From Synechococcus sp. MW101C3 (GTDB lineage Bacteria; Cyanobacteriota; Cyanobacteriia; PCC-6307; Cyanobiaceae): a stretch of DNA of 64,000 nucleotides. The translations under genes were made by a program, and so were the position numbers. Shown here piece by piece: positions 26,277 to 35,161 of this stretch. Below the pieces are notes generated by a model. That model did not search any database and was not told where the DNA came from. It worked only from the letters and a program-made list of their open reading frames with translations. Position 1 is the stretch's first letter, and each line of letters begins with the position of its first letter. The stretch spans positions 62,001-126,000 of the forward strand of contig NZ_NQKX01000006.1 of assembly GCF_002252635.1 (NCBI RefSeq). Direction: 5' to 3'.

Positions 26277-27686
26277 TCAGGCCCCGGCCACTGAGCGGCG
26301 CCCTTTCAGCACCAGCACCGGGTTGAGCGGCGCGAGGCGGGTGCCGTCGGCCAGGGGCGCACCGCGCCAGGCCTGGTGCTGGCTCACGCCCACCTCCAGC
26401 TGGCCCCGCTCCAGCACTGGCCGCAGCTCCGCCAGCGCCTCCACGGTGGCCAGCGGAATCACCACCACACCGCCGGGACGCAGGCGTTGCAGCACGGCCG
26501 CCAGCAGTGCGGCGCGGCCGTGGCCGCCACCGCCGATCAACACGCGGTCGGGGTCGGGCAGGGGGGACGGGTGCTCGCCAGGGGCGCAGGCTGCCAGCGC
26601 CTCCAGCTCCAGCACCCCGGCGGGCCGCACCCCCAGCCGCTCGGCATTGGCCTGGATCAGCGCCGCGGAGCCGCCGCGCCGCTCCACCGTCCACAGCTGC
26701 AACTGGGGCCGCAGGCGCAGGGCCTCCAGGCCGATCGAGCCCACCCCGGCGCCCAGATCCCAGAGCACGCCCTTGGCCGGCAGCTCCAGGTCAGCCAGCA
26801 GCTGGATCCGTACCTCCCGCTTGGTCATCAGACCGGGCCGATCGGGATGCTGCAGCCAGAGGCCGTCGTCGAGGCCGAACAGGGGCAGGCCGGCCGGTTC
26901 GGGAGCGGCCGGGGGCTCGGCGATCAGCAGCACCAGGTGCAGCGGATCGAGATCACTGGGCAGGGGTGCGGTGGGAGCCAGCCGCATCAGCCGCTCCTGC
27001 GGATGTCCCAGCCGCTCGGCCAGCCACAGGCTGTAGGCGGCCTCCAGGCCACTGGCCCGCAGGAGGTGGCGCACCTCCTCGGCACCGCCACGCGAGGGGT
27101 CGGTGAGCACCGCCAGCGCCGCCGGTCGCTGCTGCAGCCGCTGGGCCAGGGGTTCCGTCTCGCGACCATGCAGGCTCACCCAGCCGGCGTCCTGCCAGGG
27201 GCGGCCCAGGCGCGCGAAGGCCAGCTGCAGGCTGGTGGGCGCCGGATGGAAGCGCAGGCGCTCCGGCGGAATGTGCTGCAGCAGCAACCGGCCGATGCCG
27301 AACCAGAGCGGATCGCCGCTGGCCAGCAGTACCACCGACTCGCCAGCGGCAAGGGCCTGCTGCAGGGCCGCGAGCAGCGGCTCGGGCTTGTCGCTGGCCA
27401 GCAGACGTGGGGGCTTCCAGGCGAGGGCGGGGCGGGTGGTGGCCTCGATGGCCTCACTGGGCTCGACGGCCTCGACAGTTTCAGTGGCCGCAGCCGCCTG
27501 CGCTGCCCAGGCGGCCAGCTGGGCCTCAAGGCCGGAATGCTGCCGGGACGGTGCCGCCAGCAGGGACGCCCCCCGCACCAGCTCCAGCGCCGCCGCGGAC
27601 AGGGAGGCGAGGCCGCCCGCGTCGGTGCCGATCACCTGCAAGGGCGGGCCTTGCTGCCGCCGGCCGGCCTGCGGGTCGCTGCTCAT
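26277..27686 (-). CDS. cobL: Precorrin-6Y C5,15-methyltransferase (decarboxylating), CbiET fusion
   Basis: 469 aa with two domains. The N-terminal CbiE tetrapyrrole methylase has VIGTDAGGLASLS, LASGDPLWFGIGRLLL, SLHGRETEPLAQRL and VLTDPSRGGAEEVRHLL. The C-terminal CbiT Rossmann methyltransferase has the GLMTKREVRIQLLADLELP entry and GVLWDLGAGVGSIGLEALRLRP. It methylates C5 and C15 and decarboxylates C12 of the corrin ring in B12 (pseudocobalamin) synthesis. An Ala/Glu-rich low-complexity insert lies near residue 70-90. The internal ATG (MSSDPQ) is chosen over the upstream MAGF. Confidence 0.93.
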   Translation of the reverse strand: MSSDPQAGRRQQGPPLQVIGTDAGGLASLSAAALELVRGASLLAAPSRQHSGLEAQLAAWAAQAAAATETVEAVEPSEAIEATTRPALAWKPPRLLASDKPEPLLAALQQALAAGESVVLLASGDPLWFGIGRLLLQHIPPERLRFHPAPTSLQLAFARLGRPWQDAGWVSLHGRETEPLAQRLQQRPAALAVLTDPSRGGAEEVRHLLRASGLEAAYSLWLAERLGHPQERLMRLAPTAPLPSDLDPLHLVLLIAEPPAAPEPAGLPLFGLDDGLWLQHPDRPGLMTKREVRIQLLADLELPAKGVLWDLGAGVGSIGLEALRLRPQLQLWTVERRGGSAALIQANAERLGVRPAGVLELEALAACAPGEHPSPLPDPDRVLIGGGGHGRAALLAAVLQRLRPGGVVVIPLATVEALAELRPVLERGQLEVGVSQHQAWRGAPLADGTRLAPLNPVLVLKGRRSVAGA

Positions 27687-27739
27687 GCCGGCAGGGCGGC
27701 GAGGGAATCCGGCCATGATGACCGCCCCCCCGTTCCGCC

Positions 27740-27991
27740 ATGGCCGAGCCGCCCGATGCCGCGATCCGCAGCCGTCGCCAGCGGATCCACGAACTGGTGC
27801 TGGCCCTGCTGGCGCAGCAGGGGGATCTGGAGCTGCTCGACGGCGATGGAGCCGCCCTCAGCGGCAACCCGGGCGAAGCCGGCCAGTGGCTGGAGCGCAA
27901 CCGGCGGGTGGTGGCCCGCTACCAGGCCCTGGTGCGCTCGGCCGTTACCCTCGACGCCCTGATCGACCAGGACAGCAACGGCCAGCTCTGA
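27740..27991 (+). CDS. Small conserved-looking protein, 83 aa
   Basis: 83 aa, soluble, mostly helical: IRSRRQRIHELVLALLAQQGDLELLDGDGAALSGNPGEAGQWLERNRRVVARYQALVRSAVTLDALI. No motif beyond a helix-loop-helix pattern, and I do not recognise the family. It lies 27 bases before the GH116 gene on the same strand and is divergent from cbiET, so it could be first in the GH116-DUF3122-ribD run. The codon pattern is coding. Confidence 0.6.
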   Translation: MAEPPDAAIRSRRQRIHELVLALLAQQGDLELLDGDGAALSGNPGEAGQWLERNRRVVARYQALVRSAVTLDALIDQDSNGQL

Positions 27992-28018
27992 CAAGCTGGC
28001 CCCACCTTGTGCAGCACC

Positions 28019-30526
28019 ATGGCGCGCTTCGGCTTCTCCGCTCTCCAGACGCTGCTGGGACGCGGGGGCGGCAAGGAGGGGTGGCAGGCGCCGCCGGCCA
28101 GCTGGCAGCGGCCCTTCGGCCTGGGCTGGGACTCGCCCTATACGGTGCGCTACGCCAGCAACCTGGACGACGGCCCCTGGCACGGCATGCCGCTGGGCGG
28201 CTTCGGCGCAGGCTGCATCGGCCGCAGCTCCGCCGGCCATGTGAATCTCTGGCACCTCGATGGCGGTGAGCACTGGTTCGGCACCCTGCCCGACTGCCAG
28301 TTCGCCCTGTTCGAAAGCGACGGCACCACACCGTTGGCCATGGCGCTGGCCACGGCGCCGGAGCAGGACGACTCCCGGCCGGGCTCCGGCGAGAACCCCT
28401 TGCCTGCCTGGCAGTGGTACCCGGCCAGCAGCGCCGAGCAGCAGACCGGCACCTACGCCGCCCGCTACCCGCTCAGCTGGTTCCAGCACAGCGGCGTGTT
28501 CCGTGCCGGTGTCTGCTGCGAAGCCTTCAGCCCGATCCTGCCGGGCGACTACGCGCGCAGCAGCTACCCGGTGGCCGTGTTCCGCTGGCAGCTCAGCAAT
28601 CCCACCGAAGCGCCGCTGGACCTCTCGCTGCTGGTGAGCTGGCGCAACACCACCGGCTGGTTCACCAACACCGATCCCAGCGCTGCCGTCACCTTCCGTG
28701 ATGACGGCAGCCCCGAGCACAGCTACGTGCCGGCGATCGGCCATGGCGCCGGCCAGCGCAACCGCCAGATCAACCAGCCCGGCCTGAAGGGGGTGCTGCT
28801 GGAGGGGCCGATCAGCACGCCGATCGCCGAAGGGGAAGGCCAGTGGTGCGTGGCGGTGCCCGACGACCTGCCCGGCGTGGAAGTGCTGCGCTGCAGCCGC
28901 TGGGATCCCACCGGCAGCGGCGCCGAGATCTGGGCCCCGTTCGCCCGCGACGGCTCCATTCCCGCCAGTGACAACGACCGCCGCAGCAGCGCCGGCGAGC
29001 AGGCCAGTGCCGCCATCGCCCTGCGGCTGCGGCTGGAGCCCGGGGCCACGATCGAGCTGCCGGTGGTGATCAGCTGGGACCTGCCGGTGACCGCCTTCGC
29101 CAGCGGCCAGCAGGCGCTGCGCCGCTACACCGATGTGTTCGGTGGGAGTGGCACCAATGCCACGGCGATCGCCGCCGAGGCCCTGCGCGACTGGCCCCAG
29201 TGGCGCGAGGCGATCGAGGCTTGGCAGCAGCCGGTGCTGGAGCGCAGCGACCTGCCCGAGCCGATCCGCATGGCGCTGTTCAACGAGCTCTACGACCTCG
29301 CCAGCGGCGGCAGCCTCTGGACCGCCGCCACAACCGCCGACCCGGTGGGCCGCTTCGGGGTGCTCGAGTGCCTGGATTACGCCTGGTACGAAAGCCTCGA
29401 CGTGCGCCTCTACGGCTCCCTCGCCCTGCTGCAGCTGTGGCCCGAGCTCGACAAGGCGGTGCTGCGCAGCTTCGCGAGGGCCATCCCCGCCGCCGACGCC
29501 ACGCCACGACCGATCGGTTGGTACTTCACCCAGGGCAAGGGGCGGGTGGAGGCGGCCCGCAAGCTGGCGGGGGCCACGCCCCACGATCTGGGCGCTCCGA
29601 ACGAGCGGCCCTTTGATGCCACCAACTACACCGCCTACCAGGACTGCAACCTCTGGAAGGACCTGGCCAGTGATTTCGTGCTGCAGGTGTGGCGCACCTT
29701 CCAGCTGGCGCCCACCGGCAGTGACCTGCGCTTCCTGGCCGACTGCTGGCCCGCCGCGGTGCAGGCCCTGCAGTACCTCAAGACCTTCGACATCAACGAC
29801 GACGGCCTGCCCGACAACGGCGGCGCCCCGGACCAGACCTTCGACGACTGGGCCCTGAAGGGGGTGAGCACCTATTGCGGCGCCCTCTGGATCGCGGCCC
29901 TGGAGGCGGCCCTGGCGATGGGGCAGCGGCTGCAGCTGGATCTGGGGCTCGACACCAGCGCGGAGCAGCGGCAGTTCAGCGACTGGCTGGAGCAGTCGCG
30001 GGCGAACTTCGACCGGCTGCTCTGGAACGGCGAGTACTACCGCATCGATGCCGGCAGCGGCACGCCGGTGGTGATGGCCGATCAGCTCTGCGGCGACTTC
30101 TACGCCCGCCTGCTGAACCTGCCGCCGGTGGTGAGCGACGCCAACGCGCTGTCCTCGCTCACGGCGATCCGCGAGGCCTGCTTCGAGCGCTTCGAGGGCG
30201 GCAAGCTCGGGGTGGCCAATGGCCTGCGCCGCGACGGCACGCCGCTCGACCCCAACGGCACCCACCCATTGGAAGTGTGGACCGGCATCAACTTCGGCCT
30301 GGCCGCCTACTACCGGCTCATGGGCCAGACCGGCACCGCTCTGGCGATCACCGGCGCCGTGGTGCAGCAGGTGTACGACGGGGGCCTGCAGTTCCGCACC
30401 CCCGAGGCCCTCACCGCCGCAGGCACCTTCCGCGCCTGCCACTATCTACGGGCGATGGCGATCTGGGCTCTGTGGGCCACACACACCCAGTGGCAACCGA
30501 TTCCGGGCAGTGCCCGTCAGCCATGA
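28019..30526 (+). CDS. GH116 family glycosidase (GBA2-type, DUF608)
   Basis: 835 aa, cytosolic. It has the family layout: an N-terminal beta-sandwich (GMPLGGFGAGCIGRSSAGHVNLWHLDGGEHWFG) and an (alpha/alpha)6 barrel (FGVLECLDYAWYESLDVRLYGSLALLQLWPELDKAVLRSF and so on). The segments FNELYDLASGGSLW and DQTFDDWALKGVSTYCGALWIAAL lie where the nucleophile Glu and acid/base Asp occur in GBA2 and archaeal homologues. The bacterial substrate is probably a beta-glucoside; glucosylglycerol or a glucolipid are possible but unproven. The ATG at 28019 is chosen over a TTG 12 bases earlier. Confidence 0.9.
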   Translation: MARFGFSALQTLLGRGGGKEGWQAPPASWQRPFGLGWDSPYTVRYASNLDDGPWHGMPLGGFGAGCIGRSSAGHVNLWHLDGGEHWFGTLPDCQFALFESDGTTPLAMALATAPEQDDSRPGSGENPLPAWQWYPASSAEQQTGTYAARYPLSWFQHSGVFRAGVCCEAFSPILPGDYARSSYPVAVFRWQLSNPTEAPLDLSLLVSWRNTTGWFTNTDPSAAVTFRDDGSPEHSYVPAIGHGAGQRNRQINQPGLKGVLLEGPISTPIAEGEGQWCVAVPDDLPGVEVLRCSRWDPTGSGAEIWAPFARDGSIPASDNDRRSSAGEQASAAIALRLRLEPGATIELPVVISWDLPVTAFASGQQALRRYTDVFGGSGTNATAIAAEALRDWPQWREAIEAWQQPVLERSDLPEPIRMALFNELYDLASGGSLWTAATTADPVGRFGVLECLDYAWYESLDVRLYGSLALLQLWPELDKAVLRSFARAIPAADATPRPIGWYFTQGKGRVEAARKLAGATPHDLGAPNERPFDATNYTAYQDCNLWKDLASDFVLQVWRTFQLAPTGSDLRFLADCWPAAVQALQYLKTFDINDDGLPDNGGAPDQTFDDWALKGVSTYCGALWIAALEAALAMGQRLQLDLGLDTSAEQRQFSDWLEQSRANFDRLLWNGEYYRIDAGSGTPVVMADQLCGDFYARLLNLPPVVSDANALSSLTAIREACFERFEGGKLGVANGLRRDGTPLDPNGTHPLEVWTGINFGLAAYYRLMGQTGTALAITGAVVQQVYDGGLQFRTPEALTAAGTFRACHYLRAMAIWALWATHTQWQPIPGSARQP

Positions 30527-31041
30527 GCAGCGGCTTGCCGTCCAGGGCGCTCACCCTCGCGCTCTCCCTGCTGCTGGCCCTGGGCGCACTGGCTGGCCTG
30601 ATCGGCCTGGCGCCACCAGCCTTCGCCCAGATTCACAGCCACCCCGACGAAAACGGCACGCCGGTGGTGCGCAGCCTCGAGAGCCTGCGGGATCTCGACG
30701 ACCAGAGCTGGCAGCTGGTGGGCTACCGGCAGGGGCCACCCGGCGGCCCGCTGCGCCTGCGCATCGTGGGCTATCCGGGCAAGTTGCGCCTCGATCACCC
30801 CACCCCGCTGGCGGTGCGCTCCGGGGTGTTCCAGTGGGAGCTCGCCGATCTCACCCTCGCCAATCCCCAGCTCACAGCCGATGCCCGGGCGGCCGCGGCC
30901 GAATTCGATCTGGCGCCGCTGCTGGCCGACCTTGACCGCGACCGGCCGCTGCGTCTGCGGCTGCGCGGCGGGTTCACCGATCTGCTGGTTCCTCCCTACG
31001 TGGTGGCTGAATGGCGGCAGCTGCCGGACGCGCCCCTTTGA
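30523..31041 (+). CDS. DUF3122 family exported protein
   Basis: 172 aa with a signal peptide (LTLALSLLLALGALAGLIGLAPPAFAQ). The mature part reads IHSHPDENGTPVVRSLESLRDLDDQSWQLVGY, then LRIVGYPGKLRLDHPTPLAVRSGVFQWELADLTL, then DRPLRLRLRGGFTDLLVPPYVVAEWR, which is the cyanobacterial DUF3122 family. The role is unknown; the fold appears all-beta. The ATG overlaps the GH116 stop by 4 bases, and ribD begins inside its 3' end, so the three genes are probably co-translated. Confidence 0.85.
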   Translation: MSSGLPSRALTLALSLLLALGALAGLIGLAPPAFAQIHSHPDENGTPVVRSLESLRDLDDQSWQLVGYRQGPPGGPLRLRIVGYPGKLRLDHPTPLAVRSGVFQWELADLTLANPQLTADARAAAAEFDLAPLLADLDRDRPLRLRLRGGFTDLLVPPYVVAEWRQLPDAPL

Positions 31042-32159
31042 GCGCTGCGCCGGCTGACTCCGGCCACCGCCCCTGGCTGGCCTGGATGGACCGGGCGCTG
31101 CAACTGGCCGCCCTCGGCCGGGGCCGCACCAGCCCGAACCCGATGGTGGGCGCCGTGGTGCTCAGCGCCGACGGCACCCTGGTGGGGGAGGGCTTCCATG
31201 CCGCCGCCGGGCAGCCGCATGCGGAGGTGGGGGCGCTGGCCCAGGCCGGGGCACGAGCCCGGGGGGGCACCCTGCTGGTGACCCTGGAGCCGTGCTGCCA
31301 CCACGGCCGCACGCCACCGTGCAGCGAGGCCGTGATCGCCGCCGGCATCCGCCGGGTGGTGGTGGCGATGGAGGATCCCGATTCGCGCGTGGCGGGCGGT
31401 GGCCTCGCCCGGCTGCGGCAGGCGGGGGTGGAGGTGATCGGCGGGGTGCGTCAGGCGCAGGCCCTGGAACTCAATCGCGCCTTCGTGCACAGGGTGCTCA
31501 ACGGCAGGCCGCTGGGCCTGCTCAAGTGGGGCATGAGCCTCGACGGGCGCACCGCCCTGCCCAGCGGGCAGAGCCAGTGGATCACCGGCCCCGCCGCCCG
31601 CGACTGGGTGCACCGTCTGCGGGCCCGCTGCGATGCCGTGATCGTGGGCGGCGGCACCGTGCGGGCCGACAACCCGTTGCTCACCAGCCGCGGCCGGCGC
31701 CAGCCCGAACCGCTGCGGGTGGTGCTCAGCCGCCAGCTGGAGCTGCCCGGCCTGCCAATGCAGCTCTGGAACCAGGCGCAGGCCCGCACCCTGGTGGCCC
31801 ACGGTCCGGAGGCGCCGCCGCAGCGCCGTGACGCACTGGCGGCGCTCGGCGTGGAAACGCTGGAGCTGAGCGCCTGCGAACCACGGCCGCTGCTGGAGGC
31901 CCTGGCCGGACATGGCTGCAACCAGGTGCTGTGGGAATGCGGGCCCGACCTGGCGGCGGCCGCCCTGCGCCAGGGTTGTGTGCAACGGCTGGCGGCCGTG
32001 ATCGCGCCGCGGCTGCTTGGTGGGGCGGCCGCCCGCACGCCGCTGGGTGATCTGGAGCTGGCGGATCTGGCCGAGGCCCGGCTGTGGACGGGCCAACAGC
32101 TGAGCCGCTGCGGGCCTGATCTGCTCTGGGAGCTGGTGGCGCCGGAGCCTGATCCGTAG
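31011..32159 (+). CDS. ribD: Riboflavin biosynthesis deaminase/reductase
   Basis: 382 aa. The N-terminal cytidine-deaminase-like domain binds zinc via HAEVGAL and TLEPCCHHGRTPPC. The C-terminal reductase domain has KWGMSLDGRTALPSGQSQWITG, then ADNPLLTSRG, and LWECGPDLAAAALRQG. It catalyses the second and third steps from GTP to riboflavin. The ATG at 31011 overlaps DUF3122 by 31 bases; a TTG at 31038, overlapping the upstream stop, is an equally plausible start. Confidence 0.93.
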   Translation: MAAAAGRAPLSAAPADSGHRPWLAWMDRALQLAALGRGRTSPNPMVGAVVLSADGTLVGEGFHAAAGQPHAEVGALAQAGARARGGTLLVTLEPCCHHGRTPPCSEAVIAAGIRRVVVAMEDPDSRVAGGGLARLRQAGVEVIGGVRQAQALELNRAFVHRVLNGRPLGLLKWGMSLDGRTALPSGQSQWITGPAARDWVHRLRARCDAVIVGGGTVRADNPLLTSRGRRQPEPLRVVLSRQLELPGLPMQLWNQAQARTLVAHGPEAPPQRRDALAALGVETLELSACEPRPLLEALAGHGCNQVLWECGPDLAAAALRQGCVQRLAAVIAPRLLGGAAARTPLGDLELADLAEARLWTGQQLSRCGPDLLWELVAPEPDP

Positions 32160-32207
32160 AGCGCCGGAGCCAGATCCGTAGGGTGTCGGGCAGCCACCAC
32201 GGCCGCC

Positions 32208-33248
32208 ATGCCGGTGCCTGCCCTGCTGCCCCCCCGCTTCCCGATACCGATCGCCGGCCTGCTGCTGGCGGTGGCGGTGTGGGTGGCCTTGCAGCTGATC
32301 GGCACAAGCCTGCGGCGGGATTCCCTGGCCCGGGCCCTGCTGATGCGCAGCCGGCTCAGCCTCTGCCTGACGATCCTGCTGTCCAGCGTGGGCTGGTGGG
32401 TGGCCACGCTGATCGGCACCGAGCTGCTGCCGCTGCCCCGCGGCGGGCTGGAGGTGCGCGACGGGCTGATCGTGATCGGCCTGGTCTGGACGGTGCTGCG
32501 CTGCAAGGGGGAGCTGCTGCGCCGGGTGGACACCTACTCCAAGCAGGTGTTCCCGAACCTGCCCGAGCGCGACCGCCTGTTCCTGTTCGACCTGGCCGAC
32601 AAGCTGATCGCGATTCTGGTGGCGGTGATCGTCACCCTGGAGCTGCTGCGGCTGCTCGGCACCCCCACGGCGTTGCTCGCCACCGCCGGCGGCTTCGGGG
32701 CGGCGGCCCTCGGCTTCGGCGCCAAGACGATCGTGGAGAACGCCCTCAGCGGCATCAGCCTTTACATCAACCGCCCCTTCGTGGTGGGGGATGTCATCCG
32801 CATCCCCTCCGAAGAGCTGACCGGCACCGTGGTTCAGATCGGCTGGTTCTACACCCAGCTGCGCGATCCCGAGCGGCAACCGGTGTTCATTCCCAATGGC
32901 CTGTTCACCACCCAGCCGGTGATCAACATCGCCCGCATCGATAACCGCAGGATCTGGATCGATTTCGGCGTGCGCTACGAGGATCGCCCTGTGCTGGAGG
33001 CGATCATCAACGCCCTGCAGCACCAGCTGGCCGCCGATCCCGCCATCGATCACGACAAGACCCTGGCGGTGCACTTCGTGGGCTACGGCGAGTCCAGCCT
33101 GCAGTTGCGGCTGCTCTGCCACGCCAGCGATGGCGACATGGCCACTGCCTGGGACCTGCAGCAACGGCTGCTGCTGCAGATCGGCCGGGTGGTGGAGGAG
33201 CACGGTGCCCAGATGCCAGCTCCGCTCCACTCCCTGCTCAAGACTTGA
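32208..33248 (+). CDS. MscS-family mechanosensitive channel
   Basis: 346 aa. About three N-terminal membrane helices precede the pore helix: LIAILVAVIVTLELLRLLGTPTALLATAGGFGAAALGFGAKTIVENALSGISLYINRPF. The beta domain VVGDVIRIPSEELTGTVVQIGWFYTQLRD and the conserved IPNGLFTTQPVINIAR follow. It acts in the inner membrane as a tension-gated channel releasing solutes on osmotic downshock. ribD ends 48 bases upstream on the same strand. Confidence 0.92.
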   Translation: MPVPALLPPRFPIPIAGLLLAVAVWVALQLIGTSLRRDSLARALLMRSRLSLCLTILLSSVGWWVATLIGTELLPLPRGGLEVRDGLIVIGLVWTVLRCKGELLRRVDTYSKQVFPNLPERDRLFLFDLADKLIAILVAVIVTLELLRLLGTPTALLATAGGFGAAALGFGAKTIVENALSGISLYINRPFVVGDVIRIPSEELTGTVVQIGWFYTQLRDPERQPVFIPNGLFTTQPVINIARIDNRRIWIDFGVRYEDRPVLEAIINALQHQLAADPAIDHDKTLAVHFVGYGESSLQLRLLCHASDGDMATAWDLQQRLLLQIGRVVEEHGAQMPAPLHSLLKT

Positions 33249-33265
33249 GCCGCTGCCCCCTCACC

Positions 33266-34795
33266 ATGCCGCTCACCTTCGAGGAACTCCAACAGCAGCT
33301 GCGGCCCGCCTGGGGGGCACTGGATGTGGGCGCCAGCGATGGCCTCGATCCCGAGGGCTGCGATCTGCTGGTGGTGCCGTCGTTGAGCCTGGATCAGAAC
33401 CAGATCGACCTGGTGGCCGGCGTTCACCACTACGAGGAGCGGCAGCTGTTCTCGCTGATCAGCCTGCGGCATCCGGCTGTGCAGGCCGTATACCTCACCA
33501 GCAAGCTGCTGCCCGATCTGGTGGTGGATGCGGTGCTGGAGCTGCTGCCGGGGGTGCCCGCCTCCCACGCCCGGCGCCGGTTGCAGCTGTTCGACACCGA
33601 CGACGCCTCGCCGCGGCCCCTCACCCAGAAACTGCTGGAGCGGCCCGCCCTGCTGCAGCGCATCCGCGAGCGGCTGCGGCCAGGCCGCAGCTTCATGACC
33701 TGCTTCAACGTGACGCCACTGGAGAAGGAACTCTCGGTGCGGTTGCAGGTACCGCTGCTGGGCACCGATCCCGGCCTGGGGCGCTGGGGCAGCAAGGCGG
33801 GCAGCCGCGAGCTGTTCTGCCGCTGCGGGGTGCCCCATCCGGCCGGCAGCGCGCTGGTGCACGATCTCGACGCCCTCAGCGAAGCCACCGCTGCCCTGTG
33901 GGAGGCCCATCCGGATCTGGAGCGGGTGGTGGTGAAGCTGAACGAAGGCTTCAGTGGCGAAGGCAACGCCCCGCTGGAACTGGGGCCGCTGCAGCTGGCG
34001 GAACGCAGTGGCGGCGAACGGCGCCGGCTGCTGCGTCAGGTGCTGGAGGTGCTGCCGATGCCGCCGCCCCAGTGGCAGCAGTTGCTGGTGGAGCAGGGGG
34101 CCCTGGTGGAGGCCTGGCTGCAGGGGGGAGAGGCGCTCAGCTCACCCAGCGTGCAGGGCACGATCCACCCGGGCGGGCAGGTGGAGATGCTCTCCACCCA
34201 CGAGCAGATCCTCGGCGGTCCGAACGGGCAGACCTATCAGGGCTGCCGCTTCCCCGCCGAGGCCGCCTACCGGGAGGCGCTGCTGCGCCATGGACGGGCG
34301 GTGGGGGAAGCGCTGGCGCAGGAGGGCGCGCTGGAGCGCTTCGCGGTGGATTTCATCGCCCGCCGCTTCGCGGAGCAGTGGGATGTGCAGGCGATCGAGG
34401 TGAACCTGCGCAAAGGGGGCACCACCCATCCGTTCATGGCCCTGCGCTACGCCACCAATGGCCGGATCGATCCGGTCAGTGGCGTGTTCCATTCGCCCAC
34501 GGGCCAGGAGCTCTGCTACGTGGCCACCGACAACCTTTGCGATGCCCGCCTGCGCGGTCTGTTGCCGATCGACCTGATCGACATCGTGGCCGTGGCGGGG
34601 CTGCACTTCGATCCCGCGGAGCTGCGCGGCAGCCTGTTCCACCTGCTGGGTTGCCTGTCCCAGTACGGCAAGCTCGGCATGACTTGCATCGGCCATGACG
34701 CCGCCGAAGCCAGTCGCCTCTACCAGGCCACAGCCGAGCGGTTGATGCAGGGCGCGCAGGCGCTGCGGCGGGAGCCACACCCCGGCACACGCTGA
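33266..34795 (+). CDS. ATP-grasp peptide ligase, PGM1-related
   Basis: 509 aa. The N-terminal alpha/beta region (VVPSLSLDQNQIDLVAGVHHYEERQLFSLISLR) and the central segment, SFMTCFNVTPLEKELSVRLQVPLLGTDPGLGRWGSKAGSRELF, lead into an ATP-grasp fold. ATP-grasp features are VVVKLNEGFSGEGNAPLEL, then LVEAWLQGGEALSSPSVQG, and FAVDFIARRF with the metal-binding VQAIEVNLRKGGTTHPFMAL. This is the family of uncharacterised bacterial proteins related to the peptide ligase PGM1 of pheganomycin synthesis. The substrates are unknown. It follows mscS by 17 bases. Confidence 0.85.
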   Translation: MPLTFEELQQQLRPAWGALDVGASDGLDPEGCDLLVVPSLSLDQNQIDLVAGVHHYEERQLFSLISLRHPAVQAVYLTSKLLPDLVVDAVLELLPGVPASHARRRLQLFDTDDASPRPLTQKLLERPALLQRIRERLRPGRSFMTCFNVTPLEKELSVRLQVPLLGTDPGLGRWGSKAGSRELFCRCGVPHPAGSALVHDLDALSEATAALWEAHPDLERVVVKLNEGFSGEGNAPLELGPLQLAERSGGERRRLLRQVLEVLPMPPPQWQQLLVEQGALVEAWLQGGEALSSPSVQGTIHPGGQVEMLSTHEQILGGPNGQTYQGCRFPAEAAYREALLRHGRAVGEALAQEGALERFAVDFIARRFAEQWDVQAIEVNLRKGGTTHPFMALRYATNGRIDPVSGVFHSPTGQELCYVATDNLCDARLRGLLPIDLIDIVAVAGLHFDPAELRGSLFHLLGCLSQYGKLGMTCIGHDAAEASRLYQATAERLMQGAQALRREPHPGTR

Positions 34796-34854
34796 GGTGG
34801 CCACATCAGCGGCAGCCTGGCCCGGCGCGACAACCCTCTGCGAAAGGCCCGAAA

Positions 34855-35157
34855 ATGGAGGGCCCCTGTGCCCTTTCCATGGAAGCCCGCTGGAACGACT
34901 GCGTGATCGCCTCCAGTGACGACATCGTCAAGCTCGAAGGCAATGCCTACTTCCCGCCGCAGGCCCTGCGGCCGGAATGCTTCCGCCCCTCCACGCACCG
35001 CAGCGTCTGTGGCTGGAAGGGGGAAGCCCACTACTACGACGTGGTGGTGGGAGACCAGGTGAACGTCAATGCCGCCTGGTTCTACCCGTCGCCCAAGCCA
35101 GCCGCGGAGGAGATCGCCGGACGGGTGGCCTTCTGGAAAGGCGTCAGCGTGGCCTGA
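34855..35157 (+). CDS. DUF427 domain protein (short form)
   Basis: 100 aa from the first ATG (92 aa from the ATG at 34879). Single DUF427 domain: EARWNDCVIASSDDIVKLEGNAYFPPQALRPECF, then THRSVCGWKGEAHYYDVVVGDQVNVNAAWFYPSPKPAAEEIAGRVAFWKGV. The CxWKG and AWxYPxP motifs define the family, which has no established function. A second, longer DUF427 gene lies 3.1 kb downstream on the other strand. Confidence 0.9.
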   Translation: MEGPCALSMEARWNDCVIASSDDIVKLEGNAYFPPQALRPECFRPSTHRSVCGWKGEAHYYDVVVGDQVNVNAAWFYPSPKPAAEEIAGRVAFWKGVSVA

Positions 35158-35161
35158 ACGC

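Noticed and set aside
27683-30442. 919-codon minus-strand frame opposite the GH116 gene
   Set aside because: Antisense of a GC-rich gene; composition (Gly, Ala, Val, Gln, His) is not protein-like and there are no domains.
30996-33230. 744-codon minus-strand frame opposite ribD and mscS
   Set aside because: Antisense frame of two strongly supported genes.
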